Origin: CAYLLN01 sp040901775
GTDB lineage: Bacteria; Planctomycetota; Planctomycetia; Pirellulales; Pirellulaceae
Assembly: GCA_040901775.1 (NCBI GenBank)
Contig: JBBDYF010000267.1
Coordinates: 6,936-70,935 of the forward strand
Direction: 5' to 3'
DNA length: 64,000 nucleotides
Shown here: one piece after another, positions 52,556 to 61,995 of the stretch
How positions within the stretch are numbered: position 1 is the stretch's first letter
How the letters are laid out: each line of letters begins with the position of its first letter
Translations under genes and position numbers: made by a program
Notes under the pieces: generated by a model
Databases searched by the model: none
Seen by the model: the letters and a program-made list of their open reading frames with translations, nothing else
What the model was told of the DNA's origin: nothing

Positions 52556-54823
52556 ATGTCGAAACGACTCCCTCCGCCAATGCACCCTCTAGCCAGCGGC
52601 ACGATCGCGTCGGTCGTGTTTGCCCTGCTCGCGACGCTCTACTTGGGCTGGTTCGTCAATCAATCGCCGCCGCGGCGGCTGGTGCTCGCGCAGCTTGCCG
52701 ATCCCTTCGGCCTTGTTGCCCAGTGGTTCGGCCCGGCAGGCACACCGCTGGGCCTTATCGACCGACTGCCGGTGCTGGGGCTGGCGATTGTAAATTTGTT
52801 GGCGGCGTATGGACTTGGCCGCTTGGCAGTCGATTGGCTCGCGGAGCACGAAAGTGGTTCGACCGTCCCGGTCGAACGGGCAGCGGCAATCGACCCCGAT
52901 CGCCGCATCGAGTTCGGCGGGGACCGCCGAACCACATTGACGCCGCTGGAGCGGAGCGTCTTCGCACTGGCGGTGGGGCTGAACGGTGTTTCGCTGTTGG
53001 TGCTGGGGGGCGGGTTGCTGGGCCTGTTGCAGCAGGGGTGGCTCGCCTGGGCCGTCGTGATTGCCGGCTGCGGTTTGGCGGGATGGCAGCTCTATCGCGA
53101 CCACGATTCGCGGCCTGATGCGATGCGCGACCACTGGTCGCGGCTATGCACGGCGATCGTGTTTTCGATCCTCATCGTGCTGGGCGCTTGCCTGCCGCCG
53201 TGGGACTTCGACGTTCGCGAGTATCACCTTCAGGTTCCCAAGGAGTGGTTCCAGCAGGGGCATGTTTCGTTCTTGCCGCACAATGTGTACGGCAACATGC
53301 CGCTGGGAGCCGAGATGCACGCCCTGCTCGGCATGGCGCTCATGCCGGGCGAGCAGGGGTGGTTCTACGGCGCCCTGTCGGGCAAGGTCGTAATGGCTTC
53401 GTTCGCGTTGTTGACCGCCGCGGGGCTGTACTCGTTGGGCCGGCGACTGAGTGGAGGATTGGCCGGCGCGGCGGCCGCGGCGATCTACTTAGCCCATCCT
53501 TGGGTGGCGCACGTCTCGGTGCAAGGCCTGAACGACGGGGCTTTGGCGTGCTACGTCTTGCTGGCCGCTTATGCCACTTGGTTGGCCCGCCGAGGCGAGT
53601 GCAGCTTTCTGCTGGCGGGCTTTCTGGCGGGAGGAGCGGCGGCAGTGAAGTACCCTGGGCTGGCGTTTGCCGTCGCGCCGCTGGCCGTATGGTGTTGTGT
53701 GCCGCGAGCCAGGACAATCGCCCTGTCACTTTTCCTGGCGGGCGTGCTGGCGGGGGGCGGGGCGTGGTATTCGAAGAACGCCGTGCTGGCGGGCAACCCG
53801 GTCTATCCGCTCGCCTACAGCGTGCTCGGCGGCAAGTCGCGAACGCCGGCAAAAGATGCCCAGTGGCAACGGGCGCATCAAGTCCCTCGCAACGCCGCAG
53901 GCGAGCGGTATTCGATGGGCCAACTCGCTGGCTCGCTGCTTCGGATCAGCGGCCGGGACGATCTGGCGAGCCCGCTCATTTTGCCGCTAGGACTGGCCGG
54001 CGTGGTACTACTGGTTGTCTTACCGCGAATCTCCGCTTTCCATTCCGCAATCCGTGCTACGCACTCCGCACTAGGGTTTTTGCTGTTGCTCGCGTGGATT
54101 TTTGCGGTCTGGTGGCTCGTTTCTCACCGGCTGGATCGCTTTCTCATTCCTGCTTGGCCCTTCGCCGCGTTGCTGGCCGGATTGGCGGCTGGCTGGTCCT
54201 CCCGGCCAGCGTGGCGGTGGGCGGTCGGCGCATTTCTCGCGCTCGGTCTGCTGTATTGCCTGCTCGTCAACAGTTCGCCGCTGGTGGGCGACAACCGCTG
54301 GTTCGTTTCGCTGGAGCAATTGCGCCGCGACGAACCGTGGCCCGAAGGAACGCCACTTCGCATCGAACCTGCCCACCAATTGCTCAACGAGCGCATCGAG
54401 CCAGGCCAAGCGGTGCTGTTGGTGGGAGACGCCGAGCCGTTCGATCTGCAAATGCGGGCCTACTACAACACCTGCTTCGACGATTGTCTGTTGGTCGATT
54501 GGATGCAAAACCGCTCGCCCGCCGAGCGACACGCGCAACTGACGAGCCGCAACATTGCTTGGTTGTATGTCGATTGGCGCGAGATTCGCCGCTACCAGAG
54601 CCCCGGCAACTACGGCTTTGATCCGCGGTTCGACCCGCGATTGCTCGACGAACTAGTCCGTCAGGGAGTGCTCGATCGACAGCTGCGCCTGGGGCCCGAA
54701 GGGGCCGGCGAGCTTTATCCGGTGCCGGCGGTGCTGCGCAGCACTCGCGATGCCACTCCAAACACCAGCACGCCCAGGATCGCGCCGACAACGTCGGCCA
54801 GCCAGTCCCAGCCGGAAGGATAG
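52556..54823 (+). CDS. Membrane glycosyltransferase, GT39/ArnT-like
   Basis: The 755-residue polytopic protein is likely a dolichyl-/polyprenyl-phosphate sugar transferase. About 12-14 hydrophobic segments are visible. The catalytic-type acidic motif near the first outer loop is PPWDFDVREYHLQVPKEWF (about 215-233). The C-terminal soluble region begins near residue 590. Two repeats are translated in frame: a REP unit (53125-53151, MRDHWSRLC) and a TCCGC-rich simple repeat (54031-54072, ISAFHSAIRATHSAL). The last 36 residues are antisense to the VanZ-like gene, and the gene overlaps it by 109 bp, suggesting an original stop was lost. Substrate unknown. Confidence 0.75.
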   Translation: MSKRLPPPMHPLASGTIASVVFALLATLYLGWFVNQSPPRRLVLAQLADPFGLVAQWFGPAGTPLGLIDRLPVLGLAIVNLLAAYGLGRLAVDWLAEHESGSTVPVERAAAIDPDRRIEFGGDRRTTLTPLERSVFALAVGLNGVSLLVLGGGLLGLLQQGWLAWAVVIAGCGLAGWQLYRDHDSRPDAMRDHWSRLCTAIVFSILIVLGACLPPWDFDVREYHLQVPKEWFQQGHVSFLPHNVYGNMPLGAEMHALLGMALMPGEQGWFYGALSGKVVMASFALLTAAGLYSLGRRLSGGLAGAAAAAIYLAHPWVAHVSVQGLNDGALACYVLLAAYATWLARRGECSFLLAGFLAGGAAAVKYPGLAFAVAPLAVWCCVPRARTIALSLFLAGVLAGGGAWYSKNAVLAGNPVYPLAYSVLGGKSRTPAKDAQWQRAHQVPRNAAGERYSMGQLAGSLLRISGRDDLASPLILPLGLAGVVLLVVLPRISAFHSAIRATHSALGFLLLLAWIFAVWWLVSHRLDRFLIPAWPFAALLAGLAAGWSSRPAWRWAVGAFLALGLLYCLLVNSSPLVGDNRWFVSLEQLRRDEPWPEGTPLRIEPAHQLLNERIEPGQAVLLVGDAEPFDLQMRAYYNTCFDDCLLVDWMQNRSPAERHAQLTSRNIAWLYVDWREIRRYQSPGNYGFDPRFDPRLLDELVRQGVLDRQLRLGPEGAGELYPVPAVLRSTRDATPNTSTPRIAPTTSASQSQPEG
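53125..53151 (+). repeat. REP unit translated inside the glycosyltransferase gene
   Basis: GCGCGACCACTGGTCGCGGC followed by TATGCAC matches the intergenic REP units at 11437-11547 base for base through TATGCA. Here it encodes MRDHWSRLCT in a loop ahead of the transmembrane segment that begins VFSILIVLG. Confidence 0.85.
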
Positions 54824-55113
54824 CGGCTAAGGACCAAACCTTGCGTCAGTTCGTCGAGGGCGCCATACGCGGCGAGCAGACCCACCACGGCCGCGGCCAT
54901 TCGCGGCGACGGCGGCCAGGTGACGGCGGCGAACGAGCAAACCAGCACCGCCAAGCCGGCAAAGGCGGCGGCATGCACCAGCTTGTCGAGATGCGGGATT
55001 TTCCTGTCGGACTCGGCCGGATCGGTGCTCGGCAGGTGCGTCGCCACGAACAGGGCCGCCCAGTAGAGTGCAACCGCCAACAACAGCAACCGGCGCGACG
55101 AGGAAGAAACCAT
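54715..55113 (-). CDS. VanZ-like small membrane protein
   Basis: The 132-residue protein has four hydrophobic segments (about 8-26, 47-65, 72-90 and 103-122) and the family blocks PHLDKLVHAAAFAGLAVL and GALDELTQGLVLSRYPSGWDWLADVVGAILGVL. VanZ homologues are small membrane proteins linked to glycopeptide resistance in enterococci; in other bacteria the role is unclear. The start ATG 55113 is 117 bp from the divergent DUF1080 start. Its 3' end overlaps the glycosyltransferase frame by 109 bp on the opposite strand. Confidence 0.82.
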   Translation of the reverse strand: MVSSSSRRLLLLAVALYWAALFVATHLPSTDPAESDRKIPHLDKLVHAAAFAGLAVLVCSFAAVTWPPSPRMAAAVVGLLAAYGALDELTQGLVLSRYPSGWDWLADVVGAILGVLVFGVASRVLRSTAGTG

Positions 55114-55230
55114 AAATGTCGCGACCGGCAGGAATGCGGGCGGCTGAATTCGATGCCGAAACCGTCTATCATAGCTGCGAGCTTGCCGTCGTGCTCCCCC
55201 GTTGCCGCCCCAATTCCCGGAGAAACCGAG

Positions 55231-55896
55231 ATGACCCGCCTTGCCTTTTTCGCTTGCCTTGGCCTCGTTTCGCTCGCCGCGATGACTCTGGCCGACGAGC
55301 CTGCCAAGCCTGCCCCGGCGGACGCTCCGGCCGCCAACAACGGTGTCACGCCCCTGTTCGACGGCAAATCGCTCGCCGGCTGGAAGGTGAACAACTTTGC
55401 CGGCGGGGGAGAGGTGCAGGTCGAAAAGGGGCAAATCGTCATCCACAAGGGAGAGTCGCTCACGGGCATTACTTGGAAAGACGCCACGAAGCTGCCCAAG
55501 GACAACTACGAAATCACGCTGCAAGCGATGAAAGTGAAGGGGGACGATTTTTTCTGCGGCTTGACCTTTCCGATCCGCGATTCGTTCGCCAGCTTCATCG
55601 TCGGCGGCTGGGCGGGCACGGTGGTGGGGCTGTCGAGCATCGACGGGCTCGATGCCTCGGAGAACGAGACCACTCTCTATCGCAAGTTCGACTACGACAA
55701 GTGGTACAAGATTCGCATCCGCGTGGCGGGGGGCAAAGTCGAATGTTGGATCGACGACGAGCAGATGGTCGATGTCGAGCTGAAAGACCGCAAGGTCTCG
55801 ACCCGCATCGAGTCCGACGCGAGCCAGCCCCTGGGCATTTCCACCTATCAAGTGACCTCCGCCTTCAAGGACATCCAGCTTAAGCGTTTGAAGTAA
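55231..55896 (+). CDS. DUF1080 (3-keto-disaccharide hydrolase-type) exported protein
   Basis: The 221-residue secreted protein has a signal peptide (1-22). Typical DUF1080 features are TPLFDGKSLAGWKVNN after the linker, YEITLQAMKVKGDDFFCGLTFPI, GGWAGTVVGLSSIDGLDASENETT and KWYKIRIRVAGGKVECWIDDEQMVDVELKDRK, a concanavalin-like beta-sandwich. DUF1080 proteins have been linked to 3-keto-glycoside hydrolysis in some bacteria, but many are uncharacterised. ATG 55231 is the first start with the signal peptide. Confidence 0.88.
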   Translation: MTRLAFFACLGLVSLAAMTLADEPAKPAPADAPAANNGVTPLFDGKSLAGWKVNNFAGGGEVQVEKGQIVIHKGESLTGITWKDATKLPKDNYEITLQAMKVKGDDFFCGLTFPIRDSFASFIVGGWAGTVVGLSSIDGLDASENETTLYRKFDYDKWYKIRIRVAGGKVECWIDDEQMVDVELKDRKVSTRIESDASQPLGISTYQVTSAFKDIQLKRLK

Positions 55897-55907
55897 ATCG
55901 GAACTTT

Positions 55908-55945
55908 TCAACGTTGAACTTTGAACCTGGAACTTGGAACCCGCA
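55908..55945. repeat. TGAAC-type simple repeat in the tadA leader
   Basis: The words TTGAACT, TTGAACC, GGAACTT and GGAAC follow each other at 7-8 bp intervals directly before tadA. They resemble the heptamer array before trpS. No ribosome-binding site is visible between the array and ATG 55953. Confidence 0.75.
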
Positions 55946-55952
55946 TTCCTCC

Positions 55953-56411
55953 ATGACCCACGACCACTACATGCGGCGGGCCCTGGCCGAGGCCGTTGCG
56001 GCTTTGGAGGCGGAGGAGGTTCCGGTCGGGGCGATCATCGTTCACGAGGGGCGGGTGATTGCCGCCGCGCACAACCAGCGCGAGCAACTGCACGATCCCA
56101 CCGCCCATGCCGAAATGATTGCCATTACCCAGGCGGCCGAGGCCCTCGAAAACTGGCGGCTGGAAGAGTGTACTCTGTACGTCACGCTGGAACCCTGCAT
56201 CATGTGCAGCGGGGCCATTTTGCAGGCCCGGATTCCCGTGGTCGTGTACGGCGCGACCGATCCCAAGGCGGGCGCGGTGCAAACGTTGTTTCACCTGCTG
56301 TCCGACACACGCCTCAACCATCGCTGCCAGGTAGTTCCCGGCATTCTGGCCGCAGCGTGCGGCGAAATCCTTACTCACTTTTTCCAGCAGCGGCGGCTGG
56401 AGAAGAAGTGA
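55953..56411 (+). CDS. tadA: tRNA-specific adenosine deaminase
   Basis: TadA deaminates A34 to inosine in tRNA-Arg(ACG). The 152-residue protein has the zinc/catalytic motif TAHAEM (His52, Glu54) and PCIMCSGAI (Cys82, Cys85), plus GAxxPKAGAVQTLF. The start ATG 55953 gives THDHYMRRALAEA, as in TadA; an in-frame start at 55914 was rejected because it would translate the repeat leader. The last 41 bp overlap the opposite-strand thioesterase gene. Confidence 0.94.
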   Translation: MTHDHYMRRALAEAVAALEAEEVPVGAIIVHEGRVIAAAHNQREQLHDPTAHAEMIAITQAAEALENWRLEECTLYVTLEPCIMCSGAILQARIPVVVYGATDPKAGAVQTLFHLLSDTRLNHRCQVVPGILAAACGEILTHFFQQRRLEKK

Positions 56412-56856
56412 GCGGGCGGCCTTCGAGCTGCTCCATTTTCTGCCGCACGTCGGCGGGCACGCGCGTGGGGCGCTGGGCGGCATAGTCGAACATCACGACC
56501 GTGCTTTCCCCCTCGGCGGCAATCGCCCGCTGCGATTGGCTATAAACCAGGTGCCGCATTTTCATCGAGCTGCGGCCGATCTCAACCACGCTGGCCGAGA
56601 CCAGCACGGTGTCGGGATGCTTGAGCTGCTTGCGATAGTCGCAACGAATCGAGGCCAGGATCGGCCCCAGGGCATGGCTCGACATCAGGTGCCCCAATTG
56701 GCCCAGGTGCAGGTACTCGACGCGGGCCGTCTCGAACCAGCGAAAATAAATGGCATTGTTCACATGGCCGAAAGCGTCTTGATCGCCCCACTGGATCGGC
56801 AGCGTCACGATCACCGGGTGGTGGCTCAGTTCGGCGAACAGGGGCGGCTCGTTCAT
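56371..56856 (-). CDS. Acyl-CoA thioesterase, YbgC/4HBT-like
   Basis: The 161-residue hotdog-fold protein has the catalytic block WGDQDAFGHVNNAIYFRWFETAR (residues 23-45) with Asp25/Asp27 and His31, typical of 4-hydroxybenzoyl-CoA-type thioesterases. It would hydrolyse acyl-CoAs in the cytoplasm. The C-terminal 20 residues (LTSSPAAAAGKSE) overlap tadA on the other strand and are probably not part of the fold. No ribosome-binding site is obvious. Confidence 0.85.
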   Translation of the reverse strand: MNEPPLFAELSHHPVIVTLPIQWGDQDAFGHVNNAIYFRWFETARVEYLHLGQLGHLMSSHALGPILASIRCDYRKQLKHPDTVLVSASVVEIGRSSMKMRHLVYSQSQRAIAAEGESTVVMFDYAAQRPTRVPADVRQKMEQLEGRPLTSSPAAAAGKSE

Positions 56857-57133
56857 GGGCGATTAGGGTCGAGGGTCGATCGAGCCGCAAAATTGCCGGG
56901 TCGATCAGAGGTGGAGGACCAATTTCCGTGAGGTCGTATTTTCCCCAGCCTAACACGCAGTCCGCGCGAGATGGATCATCCCCAGCCATACTAAACAGCT
57001 AGCAACCAGGTGGACTTAAGCAGCCGGCCTTGGCAACGCATTTGGATTGCACGATAAATAGAGGGTCCGGCGATTCATCGCTTTCGGGCCTCTGAATTGC
57101 AGGCAGTGGATGCCAGCGTCCCCGTGAGAGTGC
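56857..57133. other. 277-bp gap ahead of the ABC transporter operon, nothing recognised
   Basis: The gap lies between divergent genes (thioesterase minus, ABC transporter plus), so it should hold both promoters. No convincing -35/-10 pair, hairpin or repeat was seen. Confidence 0.3.
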
Positions 57134-57864
<731 letters not shown>

Positions 57865-57868
<4 letters not shown>

Positions 57869-60426
57869 GCTTGCGGAAATACACCACCCGCGCGATGCAG
57901 CAGCGTCCGGGCCGCACGATCCTGACCTTGATCAGCATTGTGATCGGCGTGGCGGCCGCGGTGTCGATCGACATTGGGACGGCGACGACGCGCACCACCT
58001 ACGAACAGATGTTCGCCGCCGTCACCGGCAAGGCCACGCTCGAAATCAGCGCGGCTGGCGGCGTCGGGTTCGACGAGGATCTGCTCGCCCAGGTCTCGGC
58101 GGTCAGTGGGGTGCTAGTCGCCGCTCCGATCGTCGAAAAGCCGAGCAAGCTTTACGTGGGCGAGCGGCAAATTCGCTTGCAGGTGATGGGGATCGACCCC
58201 GCGCGCGACCGCGGCGTTCGCGATTACGAGATCGTGGCGGGCCGCCAACTCGATAAGGGTGACGAGTTGGTGCTCGACGAGGAGTTCGCCAAGCTGCTCG
58301 AGATCGAGGTGGGGGACGAGGTCGGCGTGTTTACGCAGCGACTGCGCAAGCCGTTTCAAGTCGTCGGCCTGGTACGACCCCGCGGCGGCGAAGGGCTGCG
58401 GCGAGCGTCGCTGGCATTCATGCCGATCGGCCGGGCCCAGGTCTATTTTTATCCCCGCGGCAAATCGAATTTAATCGACAAAATTCAAATCGTTACGGCC
58501 GCGGGCGATGCCGAGATCGAGCGCGTGCAAAAGCAAATTGCCGCGCTGCTTCCGGCCGAGCCCAAGCTGGCGGTCGAGCGACCCGCCGGGCAAACGCAAT
58601 TGATGGAGCATACGCTCAAGTCGAGCGAACAAGGACTGAAGCTCACGTCCCTCTTTTCGCTGCTGCTGGCCTGGTTCATCATCCTGAATACATTTTTGAT
58701 GAACGTGGGCGAGCGGCGGCGGCACCTGGCGATCATGCGGGCGATTGGCGCGACGCGGGGGCAAATTACCCGGTCGCTCGTCGTCGAAAGCTTGCTGCTG
58801 GGCGTCGTGGGAACGATCCTGGGCATCGCCGTGGGGGTCTTGGCGGCGTGGCTGGTCAACCGCGTGCTGGCGGGGGCGCTCGACGTGAAACTTTCCCCCG
58901 TCTTCGACTCGCTCACGATCCGCCCATTCCTGTTAGGCGCGGCCTTTGGCCTGGGCACATCGCTGATGGGCGCTTTGATCCCTTCGCTGCTGGCCGGCAA
59001 GGTTTCGCCGCTCGAAGGGATGAGCCGCACCACGTCGCGCGACATGGGCAAATGGTCCTGGCCGTTCCTGGCTGGCGGCGTGCTGGCCGAGGTCGTCGGC
59101 ATCTTGTTGATTTATGGCGGCCTGACCCGGCGGCTCCCGATCGACGCCCCGATGTACGGCGCGTTGTTGGTGCTGGCGGGATTCGTCGCCCTGGGAACGG
59201 TCCTGCTGGGGCCGCTCGCCACGCTGGTCTCGCTGCTCTTTCGCCCGTTCCGGCCCGTCGAAACGCGGCTGGCGCTCAAACAGGTGCTGCGACACAACTT
59301 GCGGTCGGCCCTGACGGTGGGGGTGCTGTTCATCGCCGGGGCGACCGGGGTCGGCATGGCCAACTCGATTTTGGACAACGTTCGCGACGTCCGCGAGTGG
59401 TCGCAAACCGCGATCGCGGGAGACTATTTCGTCCGGGCGATGATGCCCGACATGGCGAGCGGAACGGCCCCCGACCTGCCCGACGGACTCGAAGCGGAAC
59501 TGCGCCAGGTTGAACATATCGCATCGATCGAAGGCGTGGCCTACATCCAGGCCCACCTGCAAACGCGGGACGCCGAGGGAACCCCCGCGGAACTGATGGG
59601 AATCTGCATTGCCCGCGAGTATCCCGATGCGGTGCCGCCGCCATTCGACCTCATCGAAGGGGATCTGTACCAACTGCGGCAGCAATTGCAGGAGGGACAG
59701 GTCGTCTTGGGCAGCGTGCTGGCGCAGCGGATCGCCGCGCGGGCCGGCGATTCGGTGCAATTGCAAACGGTTTCGGGCGTACAGCCGATCCAAGTCGCGG
59801 GCATCGCCAACGAGTACCTGGTCGGCGGCATGTCGATCCACATGCACCGCGACTGGGCCATGAAGCGGCTGGGGGTGGAAGGGTACGACGGCTTCATCTT
59901 GGAGGCCGATCCGCAATTCGTAACGACGATCAAACCCCAACTCGAAGCAATTGCCAAGCGGTACGATGTCCTGTTGCATTCGCGCGCCCAAATCACCGGC
60001 ACCGTCAACCAGATCGTCGGCGGAATCGAATGGAGCCTGTGGGTGCTCGTTATTTTGGGCTTTATCGTAGCGGCGTTCGGAGTGGTCAACACGCTGACGA
60101 TGAACGTGCTGGAGCAGACCCGCGAGCTGGGCCTGTTGCGGATCGTCGCCATGACCAAGGCCCAAGTGCGGCGGACGATCGTTACCCAGGCGCTAATCAT
60201 CGGCGGGGTCGGCCTGCCCCCCGGCATTGCGATGGGGGTGCTGACCGCCTACATGATGAACCTCGCCATGATGGACTCGTTCGGCCATCCGATCGAGTTC
60301 CACACGTACCCGTGGCTGCTGGCGCTAACGCTGGGGGGCGCGTTTCTGATCGTGCTGATCTCGGCCATCATTCCCGCCATCCGGGCGACGCGGATCGACG
60401 TGGTCGAAGCCTTGCACTACGAATAG
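57865..60426 (+). CDS. FtsX/MacB-type ABC transporter permease, two FtsX domains
   Basis: The 853-residue protein has a single N-terminal membrane segment (about 18-38), a soluble MacB-PCD-like region, three membrane segments at about 265-385, a middle group near 395-490, a second periplasmic region and three C-terminal segments (about 720-845). This is the 2 x FtsX layout. It opens with TTG 57865, overlapping the ATPase stop, so the two are translationally coupled. It likely works with the ATPase as a mechanotransducing extractor/exporter; the substrate is unknown. Confidence 0.88.
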
Positions 60427-60444
60427 CGAGCTAGCAGGGGCCAT

Positions 60445-61383
60445 TTACGGAAGCTGGCGGACCACGCCCCGCAGGAACTTCGCCAGCCTGTCCGACGCCT
60501 TGAGGGCGTCCTCGCGCAGCCGCCACATATCCTTGGCCGCGCTAAATCGCTTGAGCATTGCCCCGGCTGCGGCCCCCAGCTTGCCCGCCAGCGACTTTTG
60601 GTCCAACAGCGCCTCGATCTCCGGCGGCAGCTCGTCATCGACGGCGTCGCTGATAATGCGAACCGACACCAGCTTCGCGCCCAAATCGCGACAGGCCTGG
60701 GCGACGCCCAAGGTTTCCATGTCGCAGGCCATCGCGCCGTGCGTGCGAAACAGTTCGTGCCGCTCTTGGGCCTTGCGCACGATTCCCTCGACCGTGAGCA
60801 GCTTGCCCACGTGCAATCCCTTGGTAGCAGCCAGCGTTTCGGGTTCGAGCTTGATTCCCACGGCCAACTCTTCGCCGCCAATGCCCGCCACCCGGTCGGC
60901 CATCAGGATGTGCCCGCGGCGCAGGTCTTCGCAGAGCGCGCCGGCGAAGCCAGCCGAGACGACCCACTCCGGCCGGTAGAACTCAATGGCGGCCTTGGCG
61001 GCCCGGGCGGCTGCCCGAATGCCCACGCCTCCTTCGACAATAGCCACCTCGCGGCCGTCGAGTTTTCCGGCCCGCTCGAGGCCGTGCTTGTGTCGCGAGG
61101 TTTCCACGCCGGTCAACGCGTCGGCCAGCCCTCCCGATTCGATTCCGAGTGCGAACAGGAACAGCACGTCGCAAGGCAGGAACTCCTCTTCGCCTGCGGT
61201 GGAACCTGCCGGCGATTCAACCGGCGATTCCGCCGAAGTTTCCGCGGACGGGGAAGGTTGCGGCGCTGCTGGCCGAGCCACAGTCCGCGGCGAGCGCTGG
61301 GTCAGCACGCCGGAAACCGCCTCGCGGACCTTCTCTTGCGCGGCATCCCGCAGGTAGTTGTTGACGAGCCAGCGAAGCAGCAT
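60445..61383 (-). CDS. PNP/UDP-type nucleosidase or phosphorylase-like protein
   Basis: The 312-residue product has a N-terminal basic/hydrophobic stretch (LLRWLVNNYLRDAAQEKVREA), a Ser/Ala/Pro linker, and a C-terminal PNP_UDP_1-like domain: FLFALGIESGGLADAL, SAGFAGALCEDLRRGHILMADRVAG, and CDMETLGVAQACRDLGAKLVSVRIISDAVDDELP with the ribose-binding Met-Glu. It resembles MTA/SAH nucleosidases, but is divergent. ATG 61383 was chosen; ATG 61428 is an alternative start. It converges on the ABC permease, 18 bp apart. Confidence 0.8.
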   Translation of the reverse strand: MLLRWLVNNYLRDAAQEKVREAVSGVLTQRSPRTVARPAAPQPSPSAETSAESPVESPAGSTAGEEEFLPCDVLFLFALGIESGGLADALTGVETSRHKHGLERAGKLDGREVAIVEGGVGIRAAARAAKAAIEFYRPEWVVSAGFAGALCEDLRRGHILMADRVAGIGGEELAVGIKLEPETLAATKGLHVGKLLTVEGIVRKAQERHELFRTHGAMACDMETLGVAQACRDLGAKLVSVRIISDAVDDELPPEIEALLDQKSLAGKLGAAAGAMLKRFSAAKDMWRLREDALKASDRLAKFLRGVVRQLP

Positions 61384-61494
61384 AACGGCGCGCGTCCCAG
61401 AGGGAAACGAGTAGAATCGACGGTTCATCGTACCACGCCGAGCGCGTGCCGACAGGCGAATGCGTCGGTCCCCATCTTCCCAAGGAGCAATCGA

Positions 61495-61962
61495 ATGTCG
61501 CTTTCGTCGCTCGTCGAGCAATACGCCGCAGGTACCGAGGTCGCCCGTCAGGCGGTCGCCGGCCTGAGCCGCGAGCAACTGCTGGCCCGCCCGGTGCCCG
61601 GCAAATGGTCCACGCTCGAAGTGGTTTGCCACCTGGCCGATTTCGAGATTGTTTACGTCGATCGACTGGCGGCGGTGATCGCCGAGCACGAGCCGGCGCT
61701 GCCCGGCCGAGACGAGCAGGCGTTCGCCTCGCGGCTCGCCTACCACGACCGGGATTTAGGCGAGCAACTGCACCTGATCCAGGCCTGCCGCAGCCACATG
61801 ACGCGCGTGCTGCGCACTTTGACCGACGCCGACCTGGCCCGCCGCGGCATCCACACCGAGGCGGGGCCGCTGACGCTCCAGCAGCTATTGGGCCGGAGCA
61901 TCGAGCATGTGGTCCATCACGTGCAGTTCATCCACGAGAAGCGGCAGGCGCTGCAATTTTAG
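61495..61962 (+). CDS. DinB-family protein
   Basis: The 155-residue four-helix-bundle protein has the metal-binding histidine triad of DinB/YfiT: His47 in VCHLADFE and two histidines in EHVVHHVQFIHEK. DinB-family proteins act in thiol transfer (bacillithiol, mycothiol) or have unknown roles. The start ATG 61495 has AAGGAG at ideal spacing. It is divergent from the nucleosidase and convergent with the DUF1559 gene (33 bp apart). Confidence 0.9.
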   Translation: MSLSSLVEQYAAGTEVARQAVAGLSREQLLARPVPGKWSTLEVVCHLADFEIVYVDRLAAVIAEHEPALPGRDEQAFASRLAYHDRDLGEQLHLIQACRSHMTRVLRTLTDADLARRGIHTEAGPLTLQQLLGRSIEHVVHHVQFIHEKRQALQF

Positions 61963-61995
61963 CGGTTCGGCGGGCGAAAAACTCGCCAGGCTGGG

